From the NCBI GenBank assembly GCA_903866395.1, contig CAIPNM010000516.1, forward strand, positions 1 through 35,318: a DNA stretch of 35,318 nucleotides, given 5' to 3'. Below the pieces are notes generated by a model that was not told the origin of the DNA, did not search any database, and saw only the letters and a program-made list of their open reading frames with translations. A program made the position numbers and the translations under genes. The DNA comes from an uncultured bacterium (GTDB lineage Bacteria > Pseudomonadota > Gammaproteobacteria > Burkholderiales > Burkholderiaceae_E). Numbering within the stretch: the first letter of the stretch is position 1; the number at the start of each line of letters is the position of its first letter. Positions 26,850-35,318 of this stretch are shown here, piece after piece.

Positions 26850-27641
26850 TCAGGCTCCGTCTGACGGCGCGGGCGGGCTGCTTCGCGCGTCACGGTGATA
26901 CCAACGCCACGCCCACAGCGCGTAGCCTGACACGCCATACACCAGGAACAACGTGAACAGCACCAGCGGCGGATCGGATGACACCAGCGCGAACACCAGC
27001 ACCAACGCGAGCACGAACATGAAGGGTACGCTCTTGCGGACGTTGAAGGTCTTGAAGCTGTAGAACGGCGCGTTGGAGACCATGGTGATCCCGGCGTAGA
27101 CAGTGATCACCCAGGCCAGCCACGCGAGATCGGCGCCCGTAGCGGTGATCCAACGGGTTTCCCGCAGATCGGTGACGACCCAGATCAGGCCTGCGACCAA
27201 CGCGGCCGAAGCCGGGCTGGGCAATCCCTGAAAGAACCGCCGGTCGACCACACCGATGTTGGAGTTGAAACGCGCCAACCGCAGCGCCGCACCCGCTACA
27301 TAGATGAAGGCAGCCACCCACCCCCATTTACCCAGGCCACGCAGGGCCCATTCGTAGACGATGACCGCAGGCGCGACGCCAAACGCAACCATGTCGGAGA
27401 GGCTGTCGTACTGCTCACCGAACGCACTTTGCGTATTGGTGAGGCGCGCTACCCGGCCATCTAGGCCGTCAAGCACCATGGAAATGAACACCGCCACCGC
27501 CGCCTGCTCGAAATGCTGATTCATGGCCTGGACGATGGCGTAGAACCCGGCAAAGAGCGATGCGGTGGTGAGCGCGTTGGGCAGCAGATAAATGCGCCGC
27601 GAACGCTTGGGAGCAAGCCCCTCGCGTGGCGAATCAGACAT
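26850..27641 (-). CDS. pssA: CDP-diacylglycerol-serine O-phosphatidyltransferase
   Basis: A 263-residue integral membrane enzyme that transfers phosphatidyl from CDP-diacylglycerol to serine, giving phosphatidylserine for phosphatidylethanolamine synthesis. The CDP-alcohol phosphotransferase motif D-G-x2-A-R-x8-G-x3-D-x3-D is seen at LDGRVARLTNTQSAFGEQYDSLSD, read as DGRVAR...G...D...D. About six to eight helices follow. Start ATG 27641 is preferred because GAGGGG lies six bases upstream; an in-frame ATG at 27689 lacks a ribosome-binding site. The subtype without the PLD-like fold found in E. coli. The common betaproteobacterial neighbour psd (phosphatidylserine decarboxylase) is not in this window. 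Confidence 0.92.
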   Translation of the reverse strand: MSDSPREGLAPKRSRRIYLLPNALTTASLFAGFYAIVQAMNQHFEQAAVAVFISMVLDGLDGRVARLTNTQSAFGEQYDSLSDMVAFGVAPAVIVYEWALRGLGKWGWVAAFIYVAGAALRLARFNSNIGVVDRRFFQGLPSPASAALVAGLIWVVTDLRETRWITATGADLAWLAWVITVYAGITMVSNAPFYSFKTFNVRKSVPFMFVLALVLVFALVSSDPPLVLFTLFLVYGVSGYALWAWRWYHRDARSSPPAPSDGA

Positions 27642-27659
27642 GCGCAGCCCCTCGCGTGG
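27616..27659. repeat. 14-base direct repeat around the pssA start
   Basis: AGCCCCTCGCGTGG occurs at 27616-27629 and again at 27646-27659, thirty bases apart in register. The first copy lies in the pssA coding start (residues PREGL), and the second supplies the ribosome-binding site GAGGGG just before the ATG. It looks like a small duplication. Confidence 0.7.
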
Positions 27660-27699
27660 AACGCAAACGACGAAGGCTGGAAGAGGCATCCATCAGCAC

Positions 27700-27705
27700 A
27701 GTATA
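27700..27705 (-). promoter_or_regulatory. -10-like box upstream of pssA
   Basis: TATACT on the minus strand matches five of six bases of the -10 consensus and lies about 60 bases before the pssA ATG. TTGCCG upstream is only 12 bases away, too close for a normal -35. It suggests pssA may have its own promoter after the ilvC hairpin, with low certainty. Confidence 0.25.
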
Positions 27706-27729
27706 GACGCCCTCCTGCGGCAATCGGGT

Positions 27730-27759
27730 CGCGCGACTGCCGAAGCCGACAGCCGCGCG
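27730..27759 (-). terminator. Strong GC-rich hairpin after ilvC
   Basis: Six base pairs (CGCGCG-type outer stem), one A-C mismatch and six more pairs (CTGTCG/CGGCAG with one G-T) enclose a four-base loop, 17 bases after the ilvC stop. No T-run follows on the minus strand, so it may be an RNA-end stabiliser or an imperfect terminator of the ilv operon. The rest of the 27642-27775 gap has no gene. Confidence 0.4.
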
Positions 27760-27775
27760 GGTGAGGCAGCCCAAA

Positions 27776-28840
<1,065 letters not shown>

Positions 28841-29332
28841 TCAGGCCTTCAGTACGCGCTCGCCCCGAGCAATGCCCGAGGAGCCTGTACGAACGGTTTC
28901 GAGAATCGAGCTGCGATCGACGGCATCGATAAAGGCGTCGAGCTTCGCGCCGTCACCGGTGAGTTCGATGGTGTAGGTCTTGTCGGTCACGTCGATGATG
29001 CGGCCGCGGAAAATATCGGCCATCCGCTTGAGCTCTTCCCGCTCCTTGCCCACCGCGCGCAATTTGATCAGCATCAGTTCGCGCTCGATGTACGGGTTTT
29101 CAATCAGATCAACCACCTTGACGACATCGATCAGGCGATTCAATTGCTTGGTGATCTGCTCGAGCACGTCATCGGAGCCTGCGGTGACGATGGTCATTCG
29201 CGACAGCGAGTGGTCTTCGGTCGGAGCGACCGTGAGCGTTTCGATGTTGTAGCCACGAGCGGAAAACAGACCCACCACCCGCGAAAGCGCGCCGGCTTCG
29301 TTTTCGATCAGGACGGAGATAAGGTGTCGCAT
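28841..29332 (-). CDS. ilvN: Acetolactate synthase regulatory subunit
   Basis: A 163-residue small subunit that binds valine and controls the catalytic subunit. The N-terminal ACT domain is clear (HLISVLIENEAGALSRVVGLF, with the GALSRV turn that binds valine, and GYNIETLTV). The C-terminal domain (about 85-163) is the usual ilvH/ilvN extension. ATG 29332 is chosen because GGAG lies nine bases upstream; an in-frame GTG at 29350 would add six residues and overlap the end of ilvB. Might equally be named ilvH. Sits 14 bases after ilvB. Confidence 0.96.
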   Translation of the reverse strand: MRHLISVLIENEAGALSRVVGLFSARGYNIETLTVAPTEDHSLSRMTIVTAGSDDVLEQITKQLNRLIDVVKVVDLIENPYIERELMLIKLRAVGKEREELKRMADIFRGRIIDVTDKTYTIELTGDGAKLDAFIDAVDRSSILETVRTGSSGIARGERVLKA

Positions 29333-29346
29333 GGTTGTTTTCTCCG

Positions 29347-31068
29347 TCACAGATCTTCAGAACCGAGCAGCATCTCGGTAAGACCCTTGCCACCCTGAAC
29401 CATCGGCCAGACGTTTTCCTCGCGGTCGGTGATGAAATCGAGAAAGACCAGGCGATCCTTGTATTTACCGAAGGCATCGCGCAGCGCAGGCTCCACGTCT
29501 TCGGGCCGCTCCACTTTGATACCCACGTGTCCGTAGGCCTCGGCAAGCGCCACGAAGTCGGGCAGTGCATCCATGTACGACTCGGAGTAGCGGCTGCCGT
29601 ACTCAATCTCCTGCCACTGGCGAACCATGCCCAGATAGCGGTTGTTCAGGTTCACGATCTTCACCGGCAGGTTGTATTGCTTGCAGGTGGAGAGTTCCTG
29701 AATACACATCTGTATGGAGCCCTCACCGGTGACGCAGGCCACCTGCGCGCCCGGATGCGCGAGAAGCGCCCCCATGGCATAGGGCAGACCCACCCCCATG
29801 GTGCCCAGTCCACCCGAGTTGAGCCAGCGGCGCGGTTTGTCGAATCGATAGAACTGCGCGGCAAACATCTGGTGCTGACCTACATCGGAGGTGATGAAGG
29901 CATCGCCGCCGGTGACTTCCCAGAGCTTTTCCACCACGAATTGCGGTTTGATGGTGTTTGACTTTCTATCGTAGGACAGGCAGTCGCGGCTGCGCCACTC
30001 CTCGATCTGCTTCCACCAGGCGGCAAGTGGCTTCTGGTTGACCGACTGCCCCGCGGAAAAAGCCTGCTCGAGGAGTCCGGTGAGGTCGGCCAGGGTCTCG
30101 CGAACATCGCCCACGATGGGTACATCAACCTTGACCCGTTTGGAAATGGAAGAGGGGTCGATGTCGATGTGGATGATTTTTCGCGGGTTCTGCGCGAAAT
30201 GTTTGGGATTGCCAATCACCCGATCGTCGAATCGCGCGCCCACTGCGATCAGCACGTCGCAGTGCTGCATGGCCATGTTGGCTTCGTAGGTGCCGTGCAT
30301 GCCGGGCATGCCCACGAACTTACGATCGCTCGCGCGGAAACCACCCAAACCCATCAAGGTATTGGTGATGGGAAAGCCGAGCAGATCGACGAAACGGTTC
30401 AGTTCAGGCGACGCGTCGCCGAGGATAATGCCGCCGCCGGTGTAGACCATGGGGCGCTCTGCCGCGAGCAGGAGCGACAACGCCTTGCGGATCTGCCCCT
30501 GGTGGCCTTTGACCACCGGATTGTAGGAGCGCATGGGGACCGACTCAGGATATTCAAACCGGCACTTGTTGCGGGTGATGTCCTTGGGGATATCCACCAG
30601 TACCGGCCCTGGGCGGCCAGTGCGCGCGATGTTAAACGCCTTCTTCATGGTGGCCGCCAGATCCTTGACGTCTTTCACCAGAAAGTTGTGCTTGACGCAG
30701 GGGCGGGTAATGCCAACGGTGTCGCATTCTTGGAATGCATCTTCGCCGATCGCGTGCGTGGGCACCTGACCGGAAATGACCACCATGGGAATGGAGTCCA
30801 TGTAGGCGGTGGCGATGCCGGTGACCGCGTTGGTCACCCCGGGGCCGCTAGTGACGATGCACACGCCCACCTCCTGGGTGGAACGCGAATAGGCATCGGC
30901 AGCGTGTACGGCCGCTTGCTCATGCCGCACCAGGATATGTTCGAAACTGGTTTGCTTGTAGATTTCGTCGTAGATGTAGAGCACTGCGCCGCCGGGGTAC
31001 CCGAAGATGTGCTTGACGCCTTCGGCCTGCAGACAGCGGACGACGATTTCCGCGCCGGAAATTTCCAT
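29347..31068 (-). CDS. ilvB: Acetolactate synthase catalytic subunit
   Basis: A 573-residue thiamine-diphosphate enzyme that condenses two pyruvates, or pyruvate with 2-oxobutyrate, in the first shared step of branched-chain amino-acid synthesis. The catalytic Glu50 is in LVRHEQAAVHAA. The cofactor motif reads GEGSIQM...LNN, with Glu in place of the usual Asp of GDG; I recall this variant in betaproteobacterial enzymes, so it is probably functional. Three-domain order is complete. ATG 31068 begins the family N-terminus (MEISGAEIVVRCL); the frame is open upstream but has no homology there. Could be called ilvI. First gene of the ilv operon. Confidence 0.96.
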   Translation of the reverse strand: MEISGAEIVVRCLQAEGVKHIFGYPGGAVLYIYDEIYKQTSFEHILVRHEQAAVHAADAYSRSTQEVGVCIVTSGPGVTNAVTGIATAYMDSIPMVVISGQVPTHAIGEDAFQECDTVGITRPCVKHNFLVKDVKDLAATMKKAFNIARTGRPGPVLVDIPKDITRNKCRFEYPESVPMRSYNPVVKGHQGQIRKALSLLLAAERPMVYTGGGIILGDASPELNRFVDLLGFPITNTLMGLGGFRASDRKFVGMPGMHGTYEANMAMQHCDVLIAVGARFDDRVIGNPKHFAQNPRKIIHIDIDPSSISKRVKVDVPIVGDVRETLADLTGLLEQAFSAGQSVNQKPLAAWWKQIEEWRSRDCLSYDRKSNTIKPQFVVEKLWEVTGGDAFITSDVGQHQMFAAQFYRFDKPRRWLNSGGLGTMGVGLPYAMGALLAHPGAQVACVTGEGSIQMCIQELSTCKQYNLPVKIVNLNNRYLGMVRQWQEIEYGSRYSESYMDALPDFVALAEAYGHVGIKVERPEDVEPALRDAFGKYKDRLVFLDFITDREENVWPMVQGGKGLTEMLLGSEDL

Positions 31069-31259
31069 GAGGTCAGTCCCTTCAAGGCCTGGGGAGCCCG
31101 CCCGCCGGCGCCACTGATCAGCTAAACCGCTGCAGCGACACAGACCTTGCAACAGGACCCAGGGGGTTGATTGACTGTCCGTCGCGCACCTCTTGAGCGC
31201 ACTCAGGACACTGGTTTTTAAACGAAAGGCGGGAGTTTAGCAGCATAATCGCGGCCCTC
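31069..31259. promoter_or_regulatory. Divergent region between ilvB and the RDD gene
   Basis: 191 bases upstream of both genes. On the plus strand CATAAT (31244-31249) matches five of six -10 bases and would start transcription only a few bases before the RDD gene ATG, giving an almost leaderless message. The imperfect inverted repeat CTTGAG/CTCAGG (31192-31207) could be a protein site. I looked for an Ile/Val/Leu-rich leader peptide and attenuator for ilvB and did not find a convincing one. Confidence 0.3.
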
Positions 31260-31790
31260 ATGAAAGCAATCGACTCAGCTACTCGGGCAGACGGCCCGAT
31301 ACGGTTTGCGCCCGCCACGCCCTGGCGCCGAATGATGGCGATTACCTATGAATCGATCATCCTGTTCGGCGTGATCTGGTTTGCCGACTACGCGTTCTCG
31401 GCAGTCACCCAATTTCGGGGCGAACTCGGGCCGCTTCGGACTGCGTTCCAGGTGTTCACCACACTAGTGCTCGCTGCTTACTTCACGTTTTTCTGGAGTC
31501 ATGGCCGCCACTCGCTGCCCATGAAAACCATCGCGGTACGGGTGCTCTCGCTTAACGATCAACCGCTGTCGACGATCCATGCACTCATCCGCTTTGCGGC
31601 GGCGCTCGCCATGCCGATTGCCATTCTGGCGGCTGGCAAATTTGTTTCGGGATGGTTTTTCCTGGCGCTGCCGCTTCCGCTCGTCTGGTGCATGTTTGAC
31701 CGTGACCACCAGAGCCTCTATGACCGGGTGGCGCGAACCCGACTGGTTCATGACCCCCGGCCGCCTGGTACCCGATCAGTGGACGTGTGA
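31260..31790 (+). CDS. RDD-family membrane protein
   Basis: A 176-residue inner-membrane protein with the RDD fold. The N-terminal Arg is in TPWRRMMAITYESIILFG, and the paired acidic residues are in MFDRDHQSLYDRVARTRLV at the C-terminal end. Three or four hydrophobic segments lie near residues 27-46, 63-82, 105-125 and 128-145. Function of the family is poorly known; some members have been proposed as ion transporters. It is divergent from ilvB and converges on the decarboxylase gene. Genes of this family are often found near this place in betaproteobacteria as I remember it. Confidence 0.85.
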   Translation: MKAIDSATRADGPIRFAPATPWRRMMAITYESIILFGVIWFADYAFSAVTQFRGELGPLRTAFQVFTTLVLAAYFTFFWSHGRHSLPMKTIAVRVLSLNDQPLSTIHALIRFAAALAMPIAILAAGKFVSGWFFLALPLPLVWCMFDRDHQSLYDRVARTRLVHDPRPPGTRSVDV

Positions 31791-31796
31791 CGCTCG

Positions 31797-31819
31797 CCGG
31801 GGGGCCTGCGGCACCCCGG
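31797..31819. terminator. Strong hairpin between convergent genes
   Basis: CCGGGGGGCC and GGCACCCCGG pair over ten positions with one G-A mismatch and a three-base loop. It starts seven bases after the RDD stop and lies 30 bases from the stop of the opposing decarboxylase gene. Neither side has a T-run, so it may act as a bidirectional barrier or RNA-end stabiliser. Confidence 0.45.
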
Positions 31820-31848
31820 GCACGGTCAGTGCGCGCGTGTCTCGCCTC

Positions 31849-34092
31849 TCAGACCTTCACGCAATCGACAAAATATTGGTCCACCCCGTTGTGCTTTTCG
31901 ACCAGCAGGCCGTGCACATCGGTATCAAACCCCGGAAAGCGGGCATTGAAAGAGCGGGCGAACTTCAGGTACTCGACGATTGAGCGATTGAAACGCTCGC
32001 CGGGGATGAGCAATGGAATGCCGGGTGGATAAGGCGTAACCAGCATGGTGGTGATGCGCCCTTCGAGTTCGTCGATCGGCACACGGTCAACCCTGCGGTG
32101 CGCCAGACACTCGAACGCATCGGAGGGCTTCATCGCCGGTTCCATCGTAGAGAGGTACATCTCGGTGGTGACGCGCGCCACATCGTGGCTCTTGTACTCC
32201 TCGTGAATCTGCTGCGCGAGATCTCGCAGGCCCACGCGTTCGTACTCGGGATGGCTCTGAACAAATTCGGGCATGACGCGCCAGAGTGGCTGGTTGGCGT
32301 CATAGTCGGTCTTGAACTGCTGGAGCTCCGTAACGAGCGAATTCCAGCGGCCCTTGGTGATGCCGATGGTGAACATCACGAAAAACGAATAGAGCCCGGT
32401 TTTTTCAACCACCACCCCATGCTCGGTGAGGTACTTGGTGACGATGGCCGCCGGAATGCCCCATTGCGCAAAGCGGCCGTTGATGTCCAGACCCGGCGTG
32501 ACAATGGTGGCCTTGATGGGGTCGAGCATGGTGAAGTTGGTGACCAACTTGCCGAAGCCGTGCCAACGATCGCTTGAGCGCAGAAACCAGTCTTCGCGAC
32601 GGCCAATGCCACGATCGGCGAGGTCTTTCGGACCCCAGACGGTGAACCACCAGTCTTGGCCGAATTCCGCGTCGACCTTGCGCATGGCGCGCCGGAACTC
32701 GAGTGATTCGAAGATCGACTCCTCGACCAGTGCCGTGCCGCCGGGGGGCTCCATCATGGCGGCTGCAACGTCGCAGGAGGCGATGATCGCGTACTGCGGG
32801 CTGGTGGAAGTGTGCATCAGATAGGCTTCATTGAAGCGGTACTGATCGAGCTTTCGGGTTTCTGAGTCCTGCACCAGAATTTGCGAGGCCTGCGACAGGC
32901 CCGCCAGCAGCTTGTGCGTGGATTGGGTGGAGAACACCATGGAGTCGGTGGAGCGCGGCCGATTCACGCCGATGGCGTGAAACTCGTGATAGAAGGGATG
33001 AAACGCCGCGTGCGGCAGCCAGGCTTCGTCGAAATGAAGATTCTCGATGTAGCTGCCAAGCGATTTCTTGATGGTTTCAACGTTGTACATCACGCCGTCA
33101 TAGGTGGACTGCGTGATCGTCATGACGCGCGGCCGGCGGCTCTTGTCGCGAATGAGCGGATTGGCGTCGATTTTTCTCTGGATGCTTGCCTGGTCGAACT
33201 CCTCCAGAGGAATCGGGCCGATGATGCCAAAGTGGTTCCGGGTGGGCTGCAGAAAGATCGGCACGGTGCCGGTCATGATGATCGCGTGCAGGATCGACTT
33301 GTGGCAGTTGCGATCAACCAGCACCACATCATCGGTACCCACGGTGGAATGCCACACCACCTTGTTGGAGGTGCTGGTGCCGTTGGTCACGAAGAAAAGG
33401 TGATCGGCATTGAAGATGCGCGCGGCATTGCGCTCGGAGGCTGCCACCGGCCCGGTGTGATCGAGCAGCTGACCCAATTCATCGACTGCATTACACACAT
33501 CGGCGCGCAGCATGTTTTCGCCGAAGAACTGGTGGAACATCTGACCCACGGGGCTCTTCAGGAACGCCACCCCGCCGGAGTGACCGGGGCAGTGCCAGGA
33601 GTACGAGCCGTCATGCGCATAGTTGACCAGCGCCTTGAAAAACGGCGGCGCGAGCGATGACAGATAGTTGTTCGCTTCCCGGATGATGTAACGCGCGACA
33701 AATTCCGGCGTGTCCTCGAACATGTGAATGAAGCCGTGGAGCTCCTTCAGGATGTCGTTCGGGATGTGCTGCGAGGTTCGGGTTTCGCCAAACAGAAACA
33801 CCGGAATGTGAACGTTGCGGCGACGGGTTTCGACGATGAACTGCCGCAACTCCTGCACAGCCTTGCTCTCGGCTCCGTCTTCATTGATTTCTTCATCGTC
33901 GATCGACACCACGAAGGCCGAGGCACGCGCCGCCTGATTGGCCACCATGGTGACGTCAACATAGGTGAAGCCGCCCACCACTTCGTAGCCTTGTTCCTCG
34001 ATCGCCTTGGCCAGCGCACGGATGCCTAGGCCACTGGCCGATTCGGCCTTCCAGTCTTCGTCGATGATGACGATGGGAAAACGGTATTTCAT
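31849..34092 (-). CDS. Orn/Lys/Arg decarboxylase, PLP-dependent
   Basis: A 747-residue cytosolic fold-type I decarboxylase. The N-terminal wing (1-130) looks like a response-regulator receiver (IVIIDEDW) as in the inducible decarboxylases. The PLP Lys394 is in STQSTHKLLAGLSQ, the ring-nitrogen Asp355 is in HFDEAW, and the stacking His264 is in DRNCHKS. C-terminal domain from about 600. The product is a polyamine or cadaverine-type amine; arginine is the likeliest substrate from overall resemblance to betaproteobacterial proteins, but lysine or ornithine cannot be excluded by eye. Likely role in polyamine supply or acid resistance. No antiporter gene, common partner in acid-resistance systems, is seen alongside. 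77 bases separate it from the upstream amidohydrolase gene on the same strand. Confidence 0.9.
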   Translation of the reverse strand: MKYRFPIVIIDEDWKAESASGLGIRALAKAIEEQGYEVVGGFTYVDVTMVANQAARASAFVVSIDDEEINEDGAESKAVQELRQFIVETRRRNVHIPVFLFGETRTSQHIPNDILKELHGFIHMFEDTPEFVARYIIREANNYLSSLAPPFFKALVNYAHDGSYSWHCPGHSGGVAFLKSPVGQMFHQFFGENMLRADVCNAVDELGQLLDHTGPVAASERNAARIFNADHLFFVTNGTSTSNKVVWHSTVGTDDVVLVDRNCHKSILHAIIMTGTVPIFLQPTRNHFGIIGPIPLEEFDQASIQRKIDANPLIRDKSRRPRVMTITQSTYDGVMYNVETIKKSLGSYIENLHFDEAWLPHAAFHPFYHEFHAIGVNRPRSTDSMVFSTQSTHKLLAGLSQASQILVQDSETRKLDQYRFNEAYLMHTSTSPQYAIIASCDVAAAMMEPPGGTALVEESIFESLEFRRAMRKVDAEFGQDWWFTVWGPKDLADRGIGRREDWFLRSSDRWHGFGKLVTNFTMLDPIKATIVTPGLDINGRFAQWGIPAAIVTKYLTEHGVVVEKTGLYSFFVMFTIGITKGRWNSLVTELQQFKTDYDANQPLWRVMPEFVQSHPEYERVGLRDLAQQIHEEYKSHDVARVTTEMYLSTMEPAMKPSDAFECLAHRRVDRVPIDELEGRITTMLVTPYPPGIPLLIPGERFNRSIVEYLKFARSFNARFPGFDTDVHGLLVEKHNGVDQYFVDCVKV

Positions 34093-34169
34093 CGTGTCGC
34101 CAAGGTGAGAGTGTTGGAGGGGAAGAGAGCGTCAAGTAGACCACAAAACCGCTGGGGACCGAGACCCGC

Positions 34170-35318
34170 TTAGCAGCTACGCAACAGTTGGCCAGGCCAA
34201 TGATCAGCCTGACTGATGACAACTTGATGGCCGTGGGTGTCGACCACGCGCGTGCCGTTCACCCAAACGCCGTGAACGCCCAAGGGCGGCGTAAGCAGCC
34301 GGGCGCCGCCACCCGGCAGATCGTTCACGCGCGTCTTACTTCCGCGCCCAACCGTGGCCGGGTCAAAGAGCAACAGATCTGCCCACGCACCCGGCCGGAT
34401 CAGACCCCGATCGGCCAGGCCGAACAGCGCAGCCGGCTCAGCGGTGAGTTTTCTGACCGCGGTGGCGAGGCTCAACACCTGACGATCGCGCACCCAGTGC
34501 CCCAGCAGATGAAGACCGAAGCCAGCGTCATTGAAAAACGTGAGGTGCGCGCCAGCATCCGACAGGGACACCAGGCTTGCGGGATGGGCGAGCATCCGCG
34601 CTACTGCGTCTTCGTCCGAATTGAGCAGCACGGCGGAAAAGACCGTATCGAGGTTTTCCTCGATCGCCAGGTCCAGCATGAAGTCGAGCGGATCGCACCC
34701 CGCCTCACGCGCGAGTTCGGCGATGCTGCGGTGTTCCAGGTGACGATGGCTTGCACGCCGTGTCTCCACCACCTGCACCTTGTCCCATTCACCGTTGAAC
34801 AGCCGAAAAACCGCGGGCTGGGAAAGTTCGAGTCGAATGGCGTTGCGCCGCTCGGTAGACTGAAGGGCTGCGATGAACGCATCGCCCTTGAGCGGCAGGA
34901 GCGGGCGCCAGCTCTCCAAGCCCTCCACCGGATAGGGCGAGCGCAGGGTGAAGTCATTGGTGAGCGGACAGGGCGACACCGCGCCCACCATCTTGCGGCC
35001 ACGCCCGCGAGCCGCTTCGATGGCATCAAGATCGGCAAACACAGCGCCAGGGTTGGTACTGTTGTGCAGCAGCGCCGCAACGATCACGGGACGCCCGCTT
35101 TGCTCGGCGAGCGTCTCCAGAAAATCGATACGGGTATGGCCGCCTTTGGTGAGCATGAAGACCGAGCGGGGAGCGTCACGGAGCGCGCCCACCAAGGTCT
35201 GAAGCTCGCCATCGTCGGCTAGCCGCGAGGGCATCGGAATGCCGCCCTCGCCGTTGTGGGCGGGCGAAGTGGAGGTGGCAAAGCCGATCGCACCCGCCTT
35301 CAATCCTTCGGCCAGCAG
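34170..35318 (-). CDS. N-acyl-D-amino-acid deacylase-like amidohydrolase, 5' end outside window
   Basis: The C-terminal 382 residues of an amidohydrolase-superfamily protein; the frame is open to the right window edge (LLAEGLKAGAIGFATSTSPAHNG, split as LLAEGLKAGAIG and FATSTSPAHNG), and the first in-frame TTG at 35303 is internal, not a start. GAIGFATS, the DP-type acid in SLSDAGAHLTFFNDAG and the closing GLIRPGAWADLLLFDPATVGRG are typical of the D-aminoacylase branch. The N-terminal metal-binding HxH lies outside. In this branch the enzyme hydrolyses N-acyl-D-amino acids with zinc, but many relatives have other substrates, so the substrate is unknown. Ends 77 bases upstream of the decarboxylase gene. 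Confidence 0.8.
   Translation of the reverse strand: MLAEGLKAGAIGFATSTSPAHNGEGGIPMPSRLADDGELQTLVGALRDAPRSVFMLTKGGHTRIDFLETLAEQSGRPVIVAALLHNSTNPGAVFADLDAIEAARGRGRKMVGAVSPCPLTNDFTLRSPYPVEGLESWRPLLPLKGDAFIAALQSTERRNAIRLELSQPAVFRLFNGEWDKVQVVETRRASHRHLEHRSIAELAREAGCDPLDFMLDLAIEENLDTVFSAVLLNSDEDAVARMLAHPASLVSLSDAGAHLTFFNDAGFGLHLLGHWVRDRQVLSLATAVRKLTAEPAALFGLADRGLIRPGAWADLLLFDPATVGRGSKTRVNDLPGGGARLLTPPLGVHGVWVNGTRVVDTHGHQVVISQADHWPGQLLRSC

Noticed and set aside
31118-31318. Small minus-strand frame upstream of ilvB as a possible leader peptide
   Set aside because: It is not enriched in Ile, Val or Leu codons in a run, overlaps the RDD gene start on the other strand, and no alternative pair of hairpins was seen.

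Overview
The window is GC-rich bacterial chromosome and most likely comes from a betaproteobacterium, probably of the Burkholderiales. The main reason is gene order. A tpiA-secG-tRNA-Leu(GAG)-nuoABCDEFGHIJKLMN-Nudix block with separate nuoC and nuoD, and an ilvB-ilvN-ilvC-pssA block, are both arrangements typical of that group. No insertion sequence, prophage, CRISPR array or plasmid function was seen.

Layout. Positions 1-7141 (minus) hold one giant repetitive protein gene that runs off the left edge of the window. It has at least 2380 codons. Its N-terminus carries a LEPR-XLL motif that is recovered only if translation starts at a TTG codon at 7141, not at the downstream ATG at 7018. Next come a membrane histidine kinase with a 7TMR-DISM-type sensor (7371-9290, minus) and, divergently, an OmpR-type response regulator (9443-10117, plus). 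A Nudix hydrolase gene (minus) follows nuoN at the distal end of the complete 13-gene set for respiratory complex I (10749-25335, minus). Upstream of nuoA lie tRNA-Leu(GAG), secG, tpiA, pssA, ilvC, ilvN and ilvB, all on the minus strand. An RDD-family membrane protein gene (31260-31790) is divergent from ilvB. It converges on a PLP-dependent Orn/Lys/Arg decarboxylase gene. The right edge holds the 3' part of an N-acyl-D-amino-acid deacylase-like amidohydrolase gene.

How the parts work together. Most of the window is core metabolism: branched-chain amino-acid synthesis, phosphatidylserine synthesis, triosephosphate isomerase, protein export and NADH:quinone oxidoreductase, mostly in tightly packed, partly overlapping genes. 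The accessory and most unusual part is the left 10 kb. There a large, probably surface-exposed or exported, repeat protein sits beside a two-component system that could control it; that link is inference from position only. Several hairpins and palindromes between genes are proposed as processing, termination or control sites and are scored modestly. No stretch longer than about 300 bases is left without a gene.
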